Positions 38,556-50,602 of a DNA stretch of 64,000 nt are shown piece by piece (within the stretch, counting starts at the first letter, position 1; every line of letters begins with the position of its first letter). Origin of the DNA: Escarpia spicata (taxonomy: Eukaryota; Annelida; Polychaeta; Sabellida; Siboglinidae); the NCBI GenBank assembly GCA_963995525.1, contig OZ023206.1, positions 23,530,277 through 23,594,276 of the forward strand, in the 5' to 3' direction. The notes beneath the pieces were generated by a model. It was not told where the DNA came from. It made no database searches and saw nothing but the letters and a program-made list of their open reading frames with translations. A program made the position numbers and the translations under genes.

Positions 38556-38592
38556 TTACTACTACTACAGTACTACGACTACTACTATTATT
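37974..38592. repeat. (ACT)n-type trinucleotide array, compound
   Basis: About 620 bases built of TAC/CTA repeats with internal blocks of (TAG)n, (CAC)n, (GAC)n, (AAC)n and (ATT)-interrupted units. (TAG)n on this strand equals (CTA)n on the other, so part of the array is inverted (38041-38068). Leu-, Val- or Pro-rich frames over it are by-products. Confidence 0.97.
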
Positions 38593-41590
38593 ACATCCTC
38601 CAGTGGATGATACATACAAACGAACACATAATACAGTTTTCCGAAGTATTCTTAGCATAGGTTTGCAATGACGTAAATTTAGGCTGTTTTTCATTCGCCA
38701 CGCAAGTTTCTCCCGGTGGGACAAGAAGTTCCGTTTAGCAAACAACGTGATTGTTCAGAAAACAACACAATTATATTAGACACCCAGTTTCATCAGGGAC
38801 GCCTGTTCGTCCAAGCGGTTGCTGGGACAGCCATACATTAAAATTCCCCATGAATGTCAACGTGAATATTTCTGTCAGGGCGCAAAAAGCCACATACAGT
38901 GTTATACATTAATAGCGAAAGAAACAAAATGCACACTGTTTCGCTGCTAGGTCGACACTAAAACTGTATTAAGTTAGCCAACAGAAAATATCTAAGGGTT
39001 TGTACCTAAGGGTGTGTGAACATCTAAACGTTAGTGTTCAATCTAGCGGCTTATTGGACGTAAGATCATGCATGCTTATAAAGTCCATGCAATGTGAAGA
39101 CGTGAACACCGCTGAAATGAATGCTTCTGAAGTCTTCTGTTTTTTCTGCATACGTTTTCATCAATACAGTACTGCATACATATTAACTTTTTATGACTTC
39201 ATGACTGAGATTATTTAATCATGTTGTGTCGCACCTGTCGCTGCGTCGCATTTACGGAACCGGTCGTTCCGCTCCGCTGCGTCACACTTGATCCACGAAA
39301 GCAAACACCGTATAGGAATACACATATCTCTTATGTGAAGGGACACATGAATTCCTGTGCTGATGACGTTCTGTGCACGTTCTGCGCACGTTCTGTGTAC
39401 GGTTTTGGTTGTTTATCTAGTAGGTGTTCTATTCGTAGACGTCCTTCAACGATCCACCTCTCTGTCTTTGAGTCTGATCTGCACTTCACCAATCACCGAA
39501 AAGAGAGATAATCATTTTACATATAGTGTTTCTAGAAGTAATTTGTCATGTCGATGAAAACAAAGGATTATAATGATTATATTTGACCTATACACGGAAA
39601 TGGCCACATTGAGCCACTAGCCGTCGTATACATTGCATCTTCCATACGTACATACACACAGGCTACATTATCAACCAATTACATCAATCGACTCATAAAA
39701 AAACATATTTAAAACAAAGTACACATTTGTCTGCGTTACAGGGATCGAGAGGTTCGATTAAACGTTACCAAAACTCCGCAAGGTTGCGCAATATTAACTG
39801 CCAATAATTATTAAATATTGACACAAATTCATTTACAACAATACTACTGGTCTAATTTTGTTTTATTTTTGTCATTATGTATTGTAGAAGTCGACCGCTT
39901 GCAATTAATGTTTAGGGCTATTTTTACCTGCAGCCATCGATAATACAGGTGTGTTTTGGCGGTGCCGCGTTGTGTAGTTATGGTCACGCTTACCGTTCTC
40001 GGCGTGTTTATTATATTTAAATACAAAACGTCACAAGAAAGTAACTAAGCATCTGTGATAAGTTAGGAAATATAATATGTATGGTAGAGATATGAAAATG
40101 CTGACGGCTCTAGGTGGTTGTTGTCATGGTTAGGTAACAGGCCCATAGTGTGGTTGATATTTTTGGGGGTGCATTTTTCTATTTTGAACTCTATTCGCGG
40201 GGTCCATGAGAGTAGTTTAACGATTTTGTCGGTCGATTCGGTAGATTTCGGGTAGTTTAGGAGATATTTCCTCGATCGAGGTGGTAGTGTCGAACGTCTT
40301 AAAATTACGGCACAATTTTTATTAAAAAACAATTACTTCCCTCCAAACGGAACTATTTCCCCCAAGCGGAACACTTTTGTTTCAGTGGGGGGATCAGGTG
40401 CGTGCTCACATCGTGCTCACATCGCGCTCACATCGCACCTCTAGCATACGGGCCTCGGTCAAAAAGTAAAAGATAGCCACGCCTACGTACCGGACTTAGT
40501 TGTTTTCCGCGGTTGAAAAACAAAATTGCAAACATGCGACGGGCTTATTAAACTAAAATTTGCGGACAATATATGTTCAACACATGTATCGTAATATTAA
40601 GAATAATATAAATAAATACTAATAAATCGAGTAACAGACATATTATTTCACAATTTTAAATATATGAACATATAGATCGGGTCACGCAGTTGGCACAACA
40701 GGTCAAATTGCCTATAATACAAAATAAACCGCCGTTGGATCGCTATGGCACATATGTCTCCTATGCTAATTTTAGACGTATTTTTCAGTACGCATCCGTT
40801 ACATGTATATACACATTAAACTACGCTATCTCCAGATATCTAACGTTATTTGCGATCATTTCTCCCACTCACAGCGAAACAGGTTGACTTTTTCTCGATT
40901 TGACCTTTGAACGTTGAAACTGTGATTGTGTGTATTGATTGAGTTTGGGCACTGGTGTACCGCGATTTGGCATGTAGATACGTCAGATACAATTGTTGCG
41001 CTGGGCCATCACGCAGTGGCATGAAGTGATCGATTAGTTTGGTGCTGTATACAACCTTGCAGGCAATTTCCACAGATTACATTTCCACAGCGCCAAAATA
41101 TCAACTCAGTAAGGTAAAATGTTATATGATTGACGGATCGCGTCCAGATAAGTGTTCTGATGAAAAATGTTGAACTTTGGAACTGTGACATGTAGCTAAA
41201 TCACGATATTTAGTAGTTTTAAACACTATTATATATAATTATTTTAGTAAAAATTGTCAATGTGTAAGTATTTAACATTACATGCTGCAGCACCTCTATA
41301 AAATCATGTGGATGAAAATGGTGAAGGATAGATGTTGCTACTTACGACTTTTTTGATTGAACGATATATGATAACGTTTATGTTTCGGAAATAAACTTCC
41401 AGCATATATATAGTCCACATACTTATAGATTGCGGACTATGGCCAAAACTTTGTTGACTTTCAAACTGATCTGAACGTTGTACATTTTGATGACCGATTG
41501 TCTTTAACTGGTTTAATATAACATGAACAAGAAATAATACCATTAAAATATCAAATAAAAATACATAATACTAATTATGAAAACATTTCC
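38593..41590. other. Upstream flank of the PKS, no gene recognised
   Basis: About 3 kb with no motif-bearing frame. A short triplicated phrase, (G)TGCTCACATCG, lies near 40400-40436. A 5' untranslated exon or promoter of the PKS may lie here, but none can be pinpointed by eye. Confidence 0.4.
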
Positions 41591-41608
41591 TTTCTCAGCA
41601 CCCCGGCC

Positions 41609-41692
41609 ATGCCGTCCAAACAGAAAATTGCCATCGTTATCATTGGATGTCGCTTTGCCGGGGAAATCGACAACGTCGAGGAGTTCTGGAAG
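41609..41692 (+). CDS. PKS exon 1: KS start
   Basis: ATG at 41609 is followed by QKIAIVIIGCRFAG and VEEFWK, the canonical N-terminus of a ketosynthase. Ends before a GTAAGA donor, phase 0. A TTTCTCAG lies 10 bases before the ATG and could be an acceptor, so a 5' untranslated exon may exist upstream. This ATG is the natural start because KS domains begin within a few residues of it. Confidence 0.85.
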
Positions 41693-42020
41693 GTAAGAGC
41701 AACTTAGTTTTATCTATAATCGCTACCATATTATTTGTCCCAGTTATTACAGTACATGTGATTGTATTATTTTCAAAATAGACAGAGATAGACACTTAAC
41801 CCGGAAGCTGAACAGCTAAGTTTGGAGGATTACGTAAAGATCAATTTCGGAGGATTGGGAGAGGAGCATAGAATGAGAGGAAGACATATGGGGAGAAGAG
41901 ATGGATGGAGTGAGGCGGTGTGGGAGCAGTGAAGGGAAAAGAAGGAAAAGGAAACAAAGGAGTCAGTTCCGAGGTAAACCTGACCCCGGACTGCAGAGTG
42001 AAATAGGAGAGCAACATTAC

Positions 42021-42021
<1 letters not shown>

Positions 42022-42099
<78 letters not shown>

Positions 42100-42270
42100 T
42101 TGTGTGTGTGTGTGTGTGTGTGTGTGAGTGTGTGTGAGTGTGTATGTGAGTGTGTGTGTGTGTGAGTGTGTATGTATTTGTGTGTGTTTGTGTGTGTACG
42201 CGTGTGCGTGTGTGTGCGTGTGCGTGTGCGTGTGCGTGTGCGTATGTGTGCGTGTGTGTGTGAGTGTGTT
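42022..42270. repeat. (TG)n microsatellite in PKS intron 1
   Basis: A pure TG run of about 76 bases, then compound GAGTG, TATG, TTTG and GCGTG units to 42270. Confidence 0.96.
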
Positions 42271-42979
42271 ATAATAAGTGTCAGATTAAACGGCGACGTC
42301 ATTACGCGGAATTTAGATTATAAAATCCTACCATACAACCGTTTACTAACCACACGTTTATTACACAGATCAACAACAACTTTAGTAGAATATAGAACTT
42401 AATCCTAGAATGTATATTGTAGTCTGCACGAACATAACTAGTGATAAAAGACACATTTATAGAAAATACAATTCCACACCTCTGTTGCCGTTCACTCTGT
42501 ATAATGCTGGTTGGCTTTCTACAATATGATCTTTTTCCGTCCGAATGGTGGATCCTAAAACAAAGATAGCTGCACATGTAATAATGTCCACATTACCAAT
42601 TATTCAAGTTGCAACTAAACAACATTCGCCGACATTAGGTGGTAGAGAATAACCGCATGACGTACGGCATGTGATGACTCAATCTAAAACTACGATTTCC
42701 CGCAAGCAGGTGTGCTTTCATATGAAAGCAGTGAACTTCAGCGTCAGAGCTCACCGCAAAACTACTAGTGTCGCCACTAAACTTTTTTTTATATGGTTAT
42801 GGTCCCCCCAGTGAATGTGCGCGTGAATATTTGTTTGGCGATCGTCAAAGGCGGGTGCATATCGAAGTTTTATGAGAGGATTAATGTGTATTTTTGGCGT
42901 GAATCGAGGGGTTAATTTTGAGGGCAGCCATATGGTTTTCTGCCCCCAGTAATTGGCTGCGCGGCAGCGAATTTTCTTT

Positions 42980-43130
42980 AACACCGGCGCTGTCGGAGGG
43001 CAGCTATTGCAACTGTATTGTGGTCTGACCCCAACGCGTGCTTTGTGATGGCCGCGATTGTAAAGTTTATTGTGGTCTGACCCCAACAGGCGCTGTCTGA
43101 GGGTCGCGATTGCAGTAGTCCGCTGCCGCA
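42980..43130 (+). repeat. ~52-bp tandem repeat spanning the exon 2 acceptor
   Basis: Units start at AAC positions 42980, 43033 and 43085. The first two end in TATTGTGGTCTGACCCC. Each contains a GCGCTGTC/GCTTTGTG block and a GCGATTG/GCTATTG block. Only the third unit has AACAG and so the usable splice acceptor. Confidence 0.75.
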
Positions 43131-43261
43131 GGACCGCTTCGACGTCACTGCCTTCTACCACCCGGACGTGAAGAAGAACGGAAGGTTGTACTGCGAGCGC
43201 GGCGGCTTCCTCAAGCAAGACGTCCTCAAGTTCGACAGGCAATTCTTCAAAATGCCTCGTG
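43090..43261 (+). CDS. PKS exon 2: KS
   Basis: Acceptor CCCCAACAG, donor GTGAAT. Encodes ALSEGRDCSSPLPQDRFDVT, then FYHPDVKKNGRLYCERGGFL and FDRQFFKMPR, matching the FW-x-x-L/GGF-x-x-x-x-x-x-FD-x-x-FF region of KS. The start lies in the last unit of a ~52-bp tandem duplication (42980-43130). Confidence 0.9.
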
Positions 43262-43548
43262 GTGAATACCTAGTCCGCGCTGTTCTGAATAGACACTTTC
43301 GTAATGTTCACAGCAACTGTTAATTTCACAGTTTAAGTGTAGATAGTTTAAACACAGAACAATCTTGATAAGGGTTTTAATACAATAACGAAAGCACTCG
43401 TATAATCAATGCAAATTGTTCTGAAGAGTAAAACTAATAAAAGTCAAATAAATATGTTGTATTTATTCATTTCAACAGTTGTGGCGAGAAGCAACGTTAT
43501 TGTGATTATATGACAAGGTATAGCGAATGAATGTATTGTGTATTTTAG

Positions 43549-43656
43549 ACGAGGCGGAACAATTAGACCCACAAGTTCGTCTCCTGTTGGAAGTGACGCA
43601 GGAAGCGTTAGAAGATGCAGGACTGCCGCCCAAGTCAATGAAGGGATCAAACACAG
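43549..43656 (+). CDS. PKS exon 3: KS
   Basis: Acceptor TATTTTAG, donor GTTTGA. With the split codon from exon 2 it reads [20 protein letters not shown] then LEDAGLPP, the strongly conserved KS helix (E-A-x-x-x-D-P-Q-x-R-x-L-L). Confidence 0.92.
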
Positions 43657-44111
43657 GTTTGATTATATCACAACGTTTGACGTCATCTCCTGTGACAAAA
43701 TGGCGATCGCGAAGGCATTGTATTTCCTACTTGAAGTTATATTTTACCAGTTGTCCAGTAACAATACAAAGTAGGTTAATCATGAATGGTTTGAGGTGGT
43801 ACAGTACGCGATACATAGTCTACTGCCTTCTTCCATATAAGTGCATAATTCCACTCTGGAGCATTGTCGCACTGCTGTGGTTAAATGCAATGTGGACGAA
43901 GTTGGTGATTATGAACAATATGGATGTGGTGCAGGTTAAACAAATTAAAACTTGTTATGTTCTGGATAAAAAAAACAGTTCTACGTTGCTATGCTGGCTA
44001 AAAGGTGTAAAAATGCGTACTGCCTAAACGTCCTATTCCTTTTCTCTGTTCAGCATTAAAATATACAGGCATATTCTGTGAACGCTTATGTCTACACTCG
44101 TGTCATTATAG

Positions 44112-44195
44112 ATGTGTTCATGGGTGTAACAGCCAGTGAATATCAAGCACTACATTCGATACCAGTGAGGTATATTTCACAGTACACGAATACCG
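44112..44195 (+). CDS. PKS exon 4: KS
   Basis: Acceptor TCATTATAG, donor GTAAGC. Encodes DVFMGVTASEYQALHSIP, the VF-x-G segment of KS. 84 bases, phase kept. Confidence 0.88.
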
Positions 44196-44665
44196 GTAAG
44201 CAATATCAACTACAATTCTCACCTTCTCATATGGTTAGCATGATGATATTATTTAGAAGATCTAGCAGAATTTCACCAAACAAAAATCTCAAACTTGATG
44301 TACTATGCATTGCACTCAGTAGGCCTGAATGATGTTTGTTTTTGTTATTAGATGTGAGAGTGATATTTTCTTAATTTCAACATATAATGCATTTGTTCTA
44401 ACACTATAGCGCTATCAGATTATGTTTTATGAGAATAAGTATGACCACTGCGATAACCCCTTATTACTTCAATACTATTATTGTGAATTGTAGAAGAAAT
44501 TCTTCTAAATGTCAATTCAACGCAATTAAACAATTGATTCTTAAACAACAAGTAACGTCTATCGCATATATATTCAGTCTATATACATTATGTCAGTGTA
44601 GTTTTTCACTGAAAAATATACCTACCTATATATAATATTAATTATACTTACTGCTATTGTTATAG

Positions 44666-44875
44666 GAACAAACAGTTGTATGATGGCAAACAGAATTTCG
44701 TACGAGTACGACCTGAACGGGCCCAGTTTAATCGTCGACACGGCATGTTCGTCGTCGCTCTACACGACGCATCTGGCTTGCGAGGCAATCCGCCGAGGCG
44801 AATGCAACATGGCGCTGGCAGGAGGCGTCAACCTACTTCTTATGCCCAACACCTTCATCGGCTTCTGTCAAGCAG
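44666..44875 (+). CDS. PKS exon 5: KS active-site cysteine
   Basis: Acceptor TTGTTATAG, donor GTAACT. Encodes [20 protein letters not shown] then [14 protein letters not shown]. The nucleophile Cys (about residue 177) sits in DTACSSS as in all active KS domains. Confidence 0.95.
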
Positions 44876-45226
44876 GTAACTAAACGACGCGACACACTCA
44901 TTATCGTCAAATTTTTTCATCACGTTTGTACGTGATTCTGCCGTTTCCGATAAAGATCCGGTAATTATACCGTGGTTGAACATGGACAATTATGTAATTT
45001 GAAAGTTCTTACCAGATTTTATATTGCATACTATATGTAGCTTTTTAGGCAAAATTCAAGGTTCAATAAGCAACAGATTATATTAGTTATAATAATCTTG
45101 AAACTGCATGCAATAATCATTCTTGTGAAGTGGTTGAACATCATTAAAAATAAGTATCACTTTCGTCAAAATGAACATCGATTACCAGTATTATACAACA
45201 TTCATAAGACCTATACTCGATTCTAG

Positions 45227-46281
45227 GAATGCTGGCTCCGGACGGTCGCTCTAAGAGTTTCGACGCTTCTGCCGACGGTTATTCGAGAGGCGAAGGAGCA
45301 GGAGTGATCGTCCTGAAGCCACTGGACCGTGCCCTAGCTGACAACGACCGCATCTACGCCGTCGTCCGTGGAGGGGCTCTCACTAACGATGGCCGTACGA
45401 TGGGCATTGCCACCCCAAGCTACGACGCCCAGGTCGAGTTGGTGCGAAGGGCGTGCGCCAATGCCGCAGTTGCCTACGCAGACATCCAATATGTTGAGGC
45501 TCACGGAACGGGCACACAGGTTGGCGATACGACTGAAGCAAATGCTCTCGGCCAGACGATCGGAACAGCGCGTAAGAGTCGAGAAAGTCCTCTGTACATC
45601 GGCTCGGTAAAGTCCAACATATCCCACTGCGAAGGTTCGGCCGGTATTGCCGGAATCATCAAGACAGCCCTGGCGCTGCAACACCGACAAATCCCTCCTG
45701 TCGTTCACTTCAGGCGTGGCAACGAGAAGATCAAATTCGACGAGTATAACCTGAAGGTCCCACAGAAGTTGGAGCCGTGGCCAGACAACGGCAAAACCAT
45801 GGCCGCTGTCAGCGCCTTTGGATTTGGAGGCGCCAATGCAAATCTTGTATTAGAAGGCATATATGTTGATTCCGTAAATGCAACTGTTGCAAGGAAAGAA
45901 GGGGAAATGGTGGTTGCAAAGCCGTTGTTGATTTCTTCTCAGACAAAGGACGGACTGACAGAGAACGCGAAGAAATGGATCTCCCACCTCCAGACGAGCG
46001 AGGACAATTTCCACGACATCTTGTCGACGGCGGCACTGAGACGGCAGCACTACGGCCACAGAGTCGGTGTCTTGTGTCGATCGAGAGAAGACGCCATCGC
46101 CGGACTGGAAGCGTTCATCGAGGACAGCGGCAGAACTCTCTACATCGACGGACATGTCCCGGACGCCCAGGTCGGCTCTGCCATTCGCCTCGTGTTTGTC
46201 TTCAACGGCATGGGCACGCAGTGGTTCGGCATGGGACAAGCGCTGCTCAAAGCAGAGCCAGTGTTTCGGGAAACCATATTG
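45227..46281 (+). CDS. PKS exon 6: KS end, linker, AT start
   Basis: Acceptor CGATTCTAG, donor GTAAGT, 1,055 bases, no internal stop. KS histidines are in VEAHGTGT (about residue 312) and KSNISHCEG (about 353). The second block usually reads N-I-G-H, so the Gly is replaced by Ser. KS ends at FGFGGANANLVLEG. A KS-AT linker follows, then LVFVFNGMGTQWFGMG, the first AT block. Confidence 0.95.
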
Positions 46282-46587
46282 GTAAGTCCACCAAGTTTGT
46301 AACTAAATTACGAATATTTGAAGCAATCTTAGAAGAAACACATAGCGTTGTGAACAATAATCGATGTGCAATATTGAGGTGAATTTCGAATATGTTCTTG
46401 TTGTGGATATTTTCTGGGGTCTGATATGCGTGCCTGAGATACAAACATTAGTACATTAGAATTTTGCTCAATGAAGATTAGGTAGGTCATAACTTGAAGT
46501 AAAATGGGTGATGACTATATAGTCCTTTGTTGCCTTATCAGTAGATAAACGCACTTACGTATTGCATTTGATGATTTGTCACTTCAG

Positions 46588-46681
46588 AAATTCGACAAAT
46601 TGCTGAAGTCGCTCAAGTGCAGCTGGTCGGTAATGGAACAACTTGAGAACAGCCAGTTTAAAGACCGCATCCACGAAACTG
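46588..46681 (+). CDS. PKS exon 7: AT
   Basis: Acceptor GTCACTTCAG, donor GTAAAA. Encodes the helix KLLKSLKCSWSVMEQL and SQFKDRIHET, as in the N-terminal part of FAS/PKS acyltransferases. 94 bases, ends with a split Glu codon. Confidence 0.88.
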
Positions 46682-47184
46682 GTAAAACAATACTTATTGT
46701 TGTAGTATTATTTCGATCATGTCACAAGTTTTGTGATAGGATCACAATAATACTATATCGAATAGTAATACCGACCCAAATCATAATATATGGGTTGTGA
46801 CATCGCGTGGCCTTGTAGCCAGTGCGTTCATAATGGTAAATAAGGCTGCTGTAGGCGGTGGTTCTTGATAATAGGTCGATAAATAATTACAAAACAGCAG
46901 TAAAACAGAATAATATTACGAAGACACTCACAGCTTTGTTTTGCCACTTTCGGTACATCATTATACAATCGACCATAAGTAACCATATTTATTATACATA
47001 CTACTGTCAAATCGTTTATCGCGAGAAAAGTCTAGAAGTTGTAATAGTGGTGGTAAGTTTAACAAAAGAACAGCTGTCCTCTGCCGATTATTTCACGTAA
47101 ATATAACTCACCAAAAGGACTAACGTTTATTGGAAACATGATGTTACACATCCCCCTATCAGACTGATTTGTATTATGTTTCAG

Positions 47185-48920
47185 AATATGCTCAACCGAC
47201 CATCTGCGCCGTGCAAATGGCACTGACTGAACTCCTCAAGAAGTATGACGTCATTCCCGATGTCGTCATCGGTCACAGCGTGGGCGAAGTGGCCGCGGCG
47301 TACGCAAGCGCCAAGTTGTCCTTCCAGAACGCTGTCTTCGTCATCTACGAACGAGCCCGGGCGTTGAAGAAAACGAGCGGTTCTGGCACAATGCTGGCAG
47401 CCCGGGTGTCTCAACAAGAGGCGGAGGAAATCCGCTCGACAAACGACGCCATCTCCGCTCAAGTCGACATTGCAGCCGTGTTGCGTGAGTCTCAGACCGT
47501 GCTGTCCGGCACGAGAGACGCCCTTGATGCCTTCGCTGCCGTGTTGCGTGAAAAGGGCGTCCGACACACGTTTCTGAATGTCCAGAACGCATTCCACAGT
47601 TCACAGCAAGAGCCGCTACATAAACACGTGCTCAAGAAGTTTGCCAAGTTGCATCGCAGCCACTCGGACACGGACGCACCCAACATTGCCATGATGTCTA
47701 CAGTGACGACGGATTATGTCAGCCCGGAGGAAGTCAATAGCGCCAACTACTGGTGGCGTAACATCCGCTACTTGGTTCACTTTAAGAAGGCCATCGAGAG
47801 ACTTCTGGCGGACGGATACTCACACTTCCTCGAGATCGGCGCACATCCGGCGTTGATGTCCGTTATACGTGACGTCATTGCGTCGTCCAAATACAAGCCC
47901 AAGAAGTTCTCCGTGCTACCGACGTTGAGAAGAAAAGACGACCCAACGAGCTCGTTTGAAGGCCAATTTCACATCATGTCGACGCTACTGCAACTGTTCT
48001 GTGAACACGATCACAACAGTCTGCTAGCAGTGTTCAATGAACAGTACCACGTGGTATCGCTGCCCACATATCAGTGGCAGCGGAGTGAGTGCGGACAGTA
48101 TTCTTCATTTTCTAGGGAGGTAAACCTATTCCCGACCCACCCGCTTCTGGGACGGAAGAGCGTATCTCCTGCATTAGCCGAAGAAAACGCCTCTCGTAGG
48201 TTAACGTGGCATCAGCCGCTTGCATCAATATCCAGGTCCCCATGGATTGCTGATCACCTGATCCAAGACACGATAGTGCTGCCCGCTGTCGTCTACGCGA
48301 ACATGATGCTAGAAATCGCTAGCGAATTCCAAGATGGAGATGGGGTAGTGCGCGTGCGCAACTTGCGGTTCACGAAGTTCCTCTTCTTCCCGGCAAACGG
48401 CGAGGTGGAACTTCTGACGACAGCCTCGAGCGAGCCCAGAAGCGACGACAAAGTGTGGTCGGTCGGAATTTGGAGCAAGTCGTCGGCTGCCGAGTGTGTG
48501 CTGCACGCCCGCGGACAGATCGACCTGAGAGGGAACGATGTCGACGATGACGACCAGTCGGCGACGATCTCTCGCGGCAAAACCCTCATACGACTTCCGG
48601 TCGAGAAACTGCGACGTCGATGCGTGAACGAGTCGGACATCGATTATAAACTGTTGAGTGATAACGGCATTCTCCTAGGCCCAGCTTTCCGAAGCGGGAA
48701 AACACTCCTCGTCAACGACGACGCCACAGAGGCACTGGTGTACGCAAACGCGCCAAAAGAAATCCTCCATGACTTCAGCGACTACGCCTTTCATCCGGCG
48801 TTCTTCGACGGCCTACTGCACGGCTACCTTATGATGGCTATCGTAGGGGGAGAGATGCTGGCAAAGAGAAGCAACGAACCGTTCCATTACGCGATGGAGG
48901 TGCCATACAGCTTTGATGAG
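47185..48920 (+). CDS. PKS exon 8: AT active site and DH
   Basis: Acceptor TTATGTTTCAG, donor GTGAGT, 1,736 bases open throughout. AT: VIGHSVGEVAAAY with the nucleophile Ser at about residue 634, the conserved ERARALKK Arg, the NAFHSSQQ histidine block, and the C-terminal FLEIGAHPAL. The NAFH position is the site usually compared for malonyl versus methylmalonyl choice. DH: FPTHPLLG, catalytic His at about 960 in WIADHLIQDTIVLP (H-x3-D-x4-P where the family usually has H-x3-G-x4-P), and catalytic Asp at about 1144 in HPAFFDGLLHG. Confidence 0.95.
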
Positions 48921-49376
48921 GTGAGTCGTCTACTTGCAAATTTACTTAATAGAGGAGGTGAAGAGAAGTTCGTCCTTTATTTCGATTAACATGATACATG
49001 TGTGACCTTTTATTTAATTAGTTGTTTTATGTATATACATTAATTGCTTGCTTTTGTGTAACAAGTACATAACGTTGATAAATAGATCGTGTATTCTTGA
49101 AATTACAGGCGAAAATACTAACACAGTACTTCAGTCATTCATATTTATTTTGTCAATTTTTTAATCAATGCCGTTTTATGGTGTGTGTGTTTATGCGAAT
49201 ATTATTTCTCATATAAATGGTTAATGGAAAACAAATTTCCTAGATCGAACTTAAGGCATGTACTTTCCAAATAGAACCATATTAACGTCCTCAATTAATC
49301 AGATGTACAAACAAGTTAAACATCAAGCAAAAACAGTTAAAAAGACATTTTGATTAGTATTACTTATTTTTGCCAG

Positions 49377-49500
49377 GTGGAGTTGTATGGCGTGCCGGCA
49401 GAGACGATAGTGATGCACTTGAAGTCGTATGTGAGAGACGGAATCAGATACGGCGACGTGCGGGCGGCAGACGCTAACAGGAATATATCGTATTCTGTGT
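49377..49500 (+). CDS. PKS exon 9, segment a: DH end, before frameshift
   Basis: Acceptor TATTTTTGCCAG. Encodes VELYGVPAETIVMHLKSYVR and ADANRNISYSV, the final DH strands, then hits TGA. The family reading continues two bases out of frame in the TGTGTG run at 49496-49501. Confidence 0.85.
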
Positions 49501-50602
49501 GATAATGGGAATCCGCTTTGACCCAATGCCAAACGCCAAAAACAACGATGCTCTGCACACGTGGTCGTTATCTTGGGAACCGTTCAACATGGACGAACAT
49601 CCCCGTGACATTGGAGGTCAGGTAGACAAAGTGTTGGTTGTCTGCAACAATGGCGATGATGCGAACCAACTGGCGGAAGCAATGAAGAGAGAGGGTGCCT
49701 CTGAAGTGAGATGGGTGTCGACCCAACAACTTGACGAACTGCCGAGGAAATGTCATGAACTCACGCCATATGACGCTGTTGTTTTCTACCTGGATCCGCC
49801 AGTAGAGGACTGCAGTCAGATGGACGCGGACCAGTTCACAACTGCCCTGGATAAGAGCTGTATTACCGCAGCATCACTTCTTGTGAAACTCAACGACATT
49901 TTCCCCGACTACGCACCAAAGATGTGGATGGTGACACGTGGAGCGGCCTACGTTCAAAGTAGGGATACCCCGCGGCCATGTCTGAACACCGTCAATTCAG
50001 TAGCGCTGACAGCAGTGCATGAGTTCTACCTAAACCCGACGTCTAGCGTCGATCTCTCGCAAGACACGGATCTCGCGGGAGACGCCGCCATCTTAGCGAA
50101 ACTTGTCATTCCATCATTGCTGCCTGAGAACGAATTCGCCATAAGACAAACAGCCGAAGGAGAACCGAAGATTCTGGTGCGTCGTCTCACCAACTCGCTT
50201 GCCACCGATATGAAATCGCCGTCTGTGCCATGGCAGCTGACCCTAGATGGCGAAACCATAAATGTTGTCGAATTACACGAAGAAGCCAGGAGCGGGTTTC
50301 ATTGTCATGAAATAGACGTTAACGTTGAAGCCTTCCGTGTTGTCACCGCAGATGGTCGTAGAAAGGCCTTGGTGTGCGGGGTCGTAGATGCGATCCACCC
50401 AGAGGTGCAGTTCGTGAAACCGCATGACAAAGTGGTCGCTCTGTGTGAAGGTGTTCTGAAACAAAAGATGCACCTGTCGTCACGAGAGGTTGTCCGTGTG
50501 CCTCCCAACGTAGGCGAATCTACCGATGTCTTGTGCCAACTCGACAGTTTCCTGCCGGGGCTCTATCTATGCAACGGTAGCGACATATTACGACCCGAAT
50601 AA
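49501..50602 (+). CDS. PKS exon 9, segment b: KR structural subdomain and ER N-terminal part
   Basis: The frame resumes at IMGIRFDPMPNAKNND, followed by LHTWSLSWEPF, the L-x-x-x-W-x-P strand that opens PKS KR structural subdomains. MWMVTRGAAYVQ and a closing EPKILVRRL match the same subdomain. From about 50220 (WQLTLDGETINVVEL) an ER-like substrate domain begins but lacks the usual FRD and G-x-E-x-x-G blocks. The segment ends in an in-frame TAA directly after DILRPE, at the position of the family's KPGE-type turn. Confidence 0.88.

Noticed and set aside
37935..38660. 241-codon Leu-rich frame and the opposing Val-rich frames
   Set aside because: Trinucleotide array translated as homopolymers.
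43527..44027. 166-codon plus-strand frame
   Set aside because: Only 43549-43656 is exon; the rest is PKS intron 3 read through.
45334..46239. Minus-strand frames opposite PKS exon 6
   Set aside because: Shadows of the real plus-strand coding frame.
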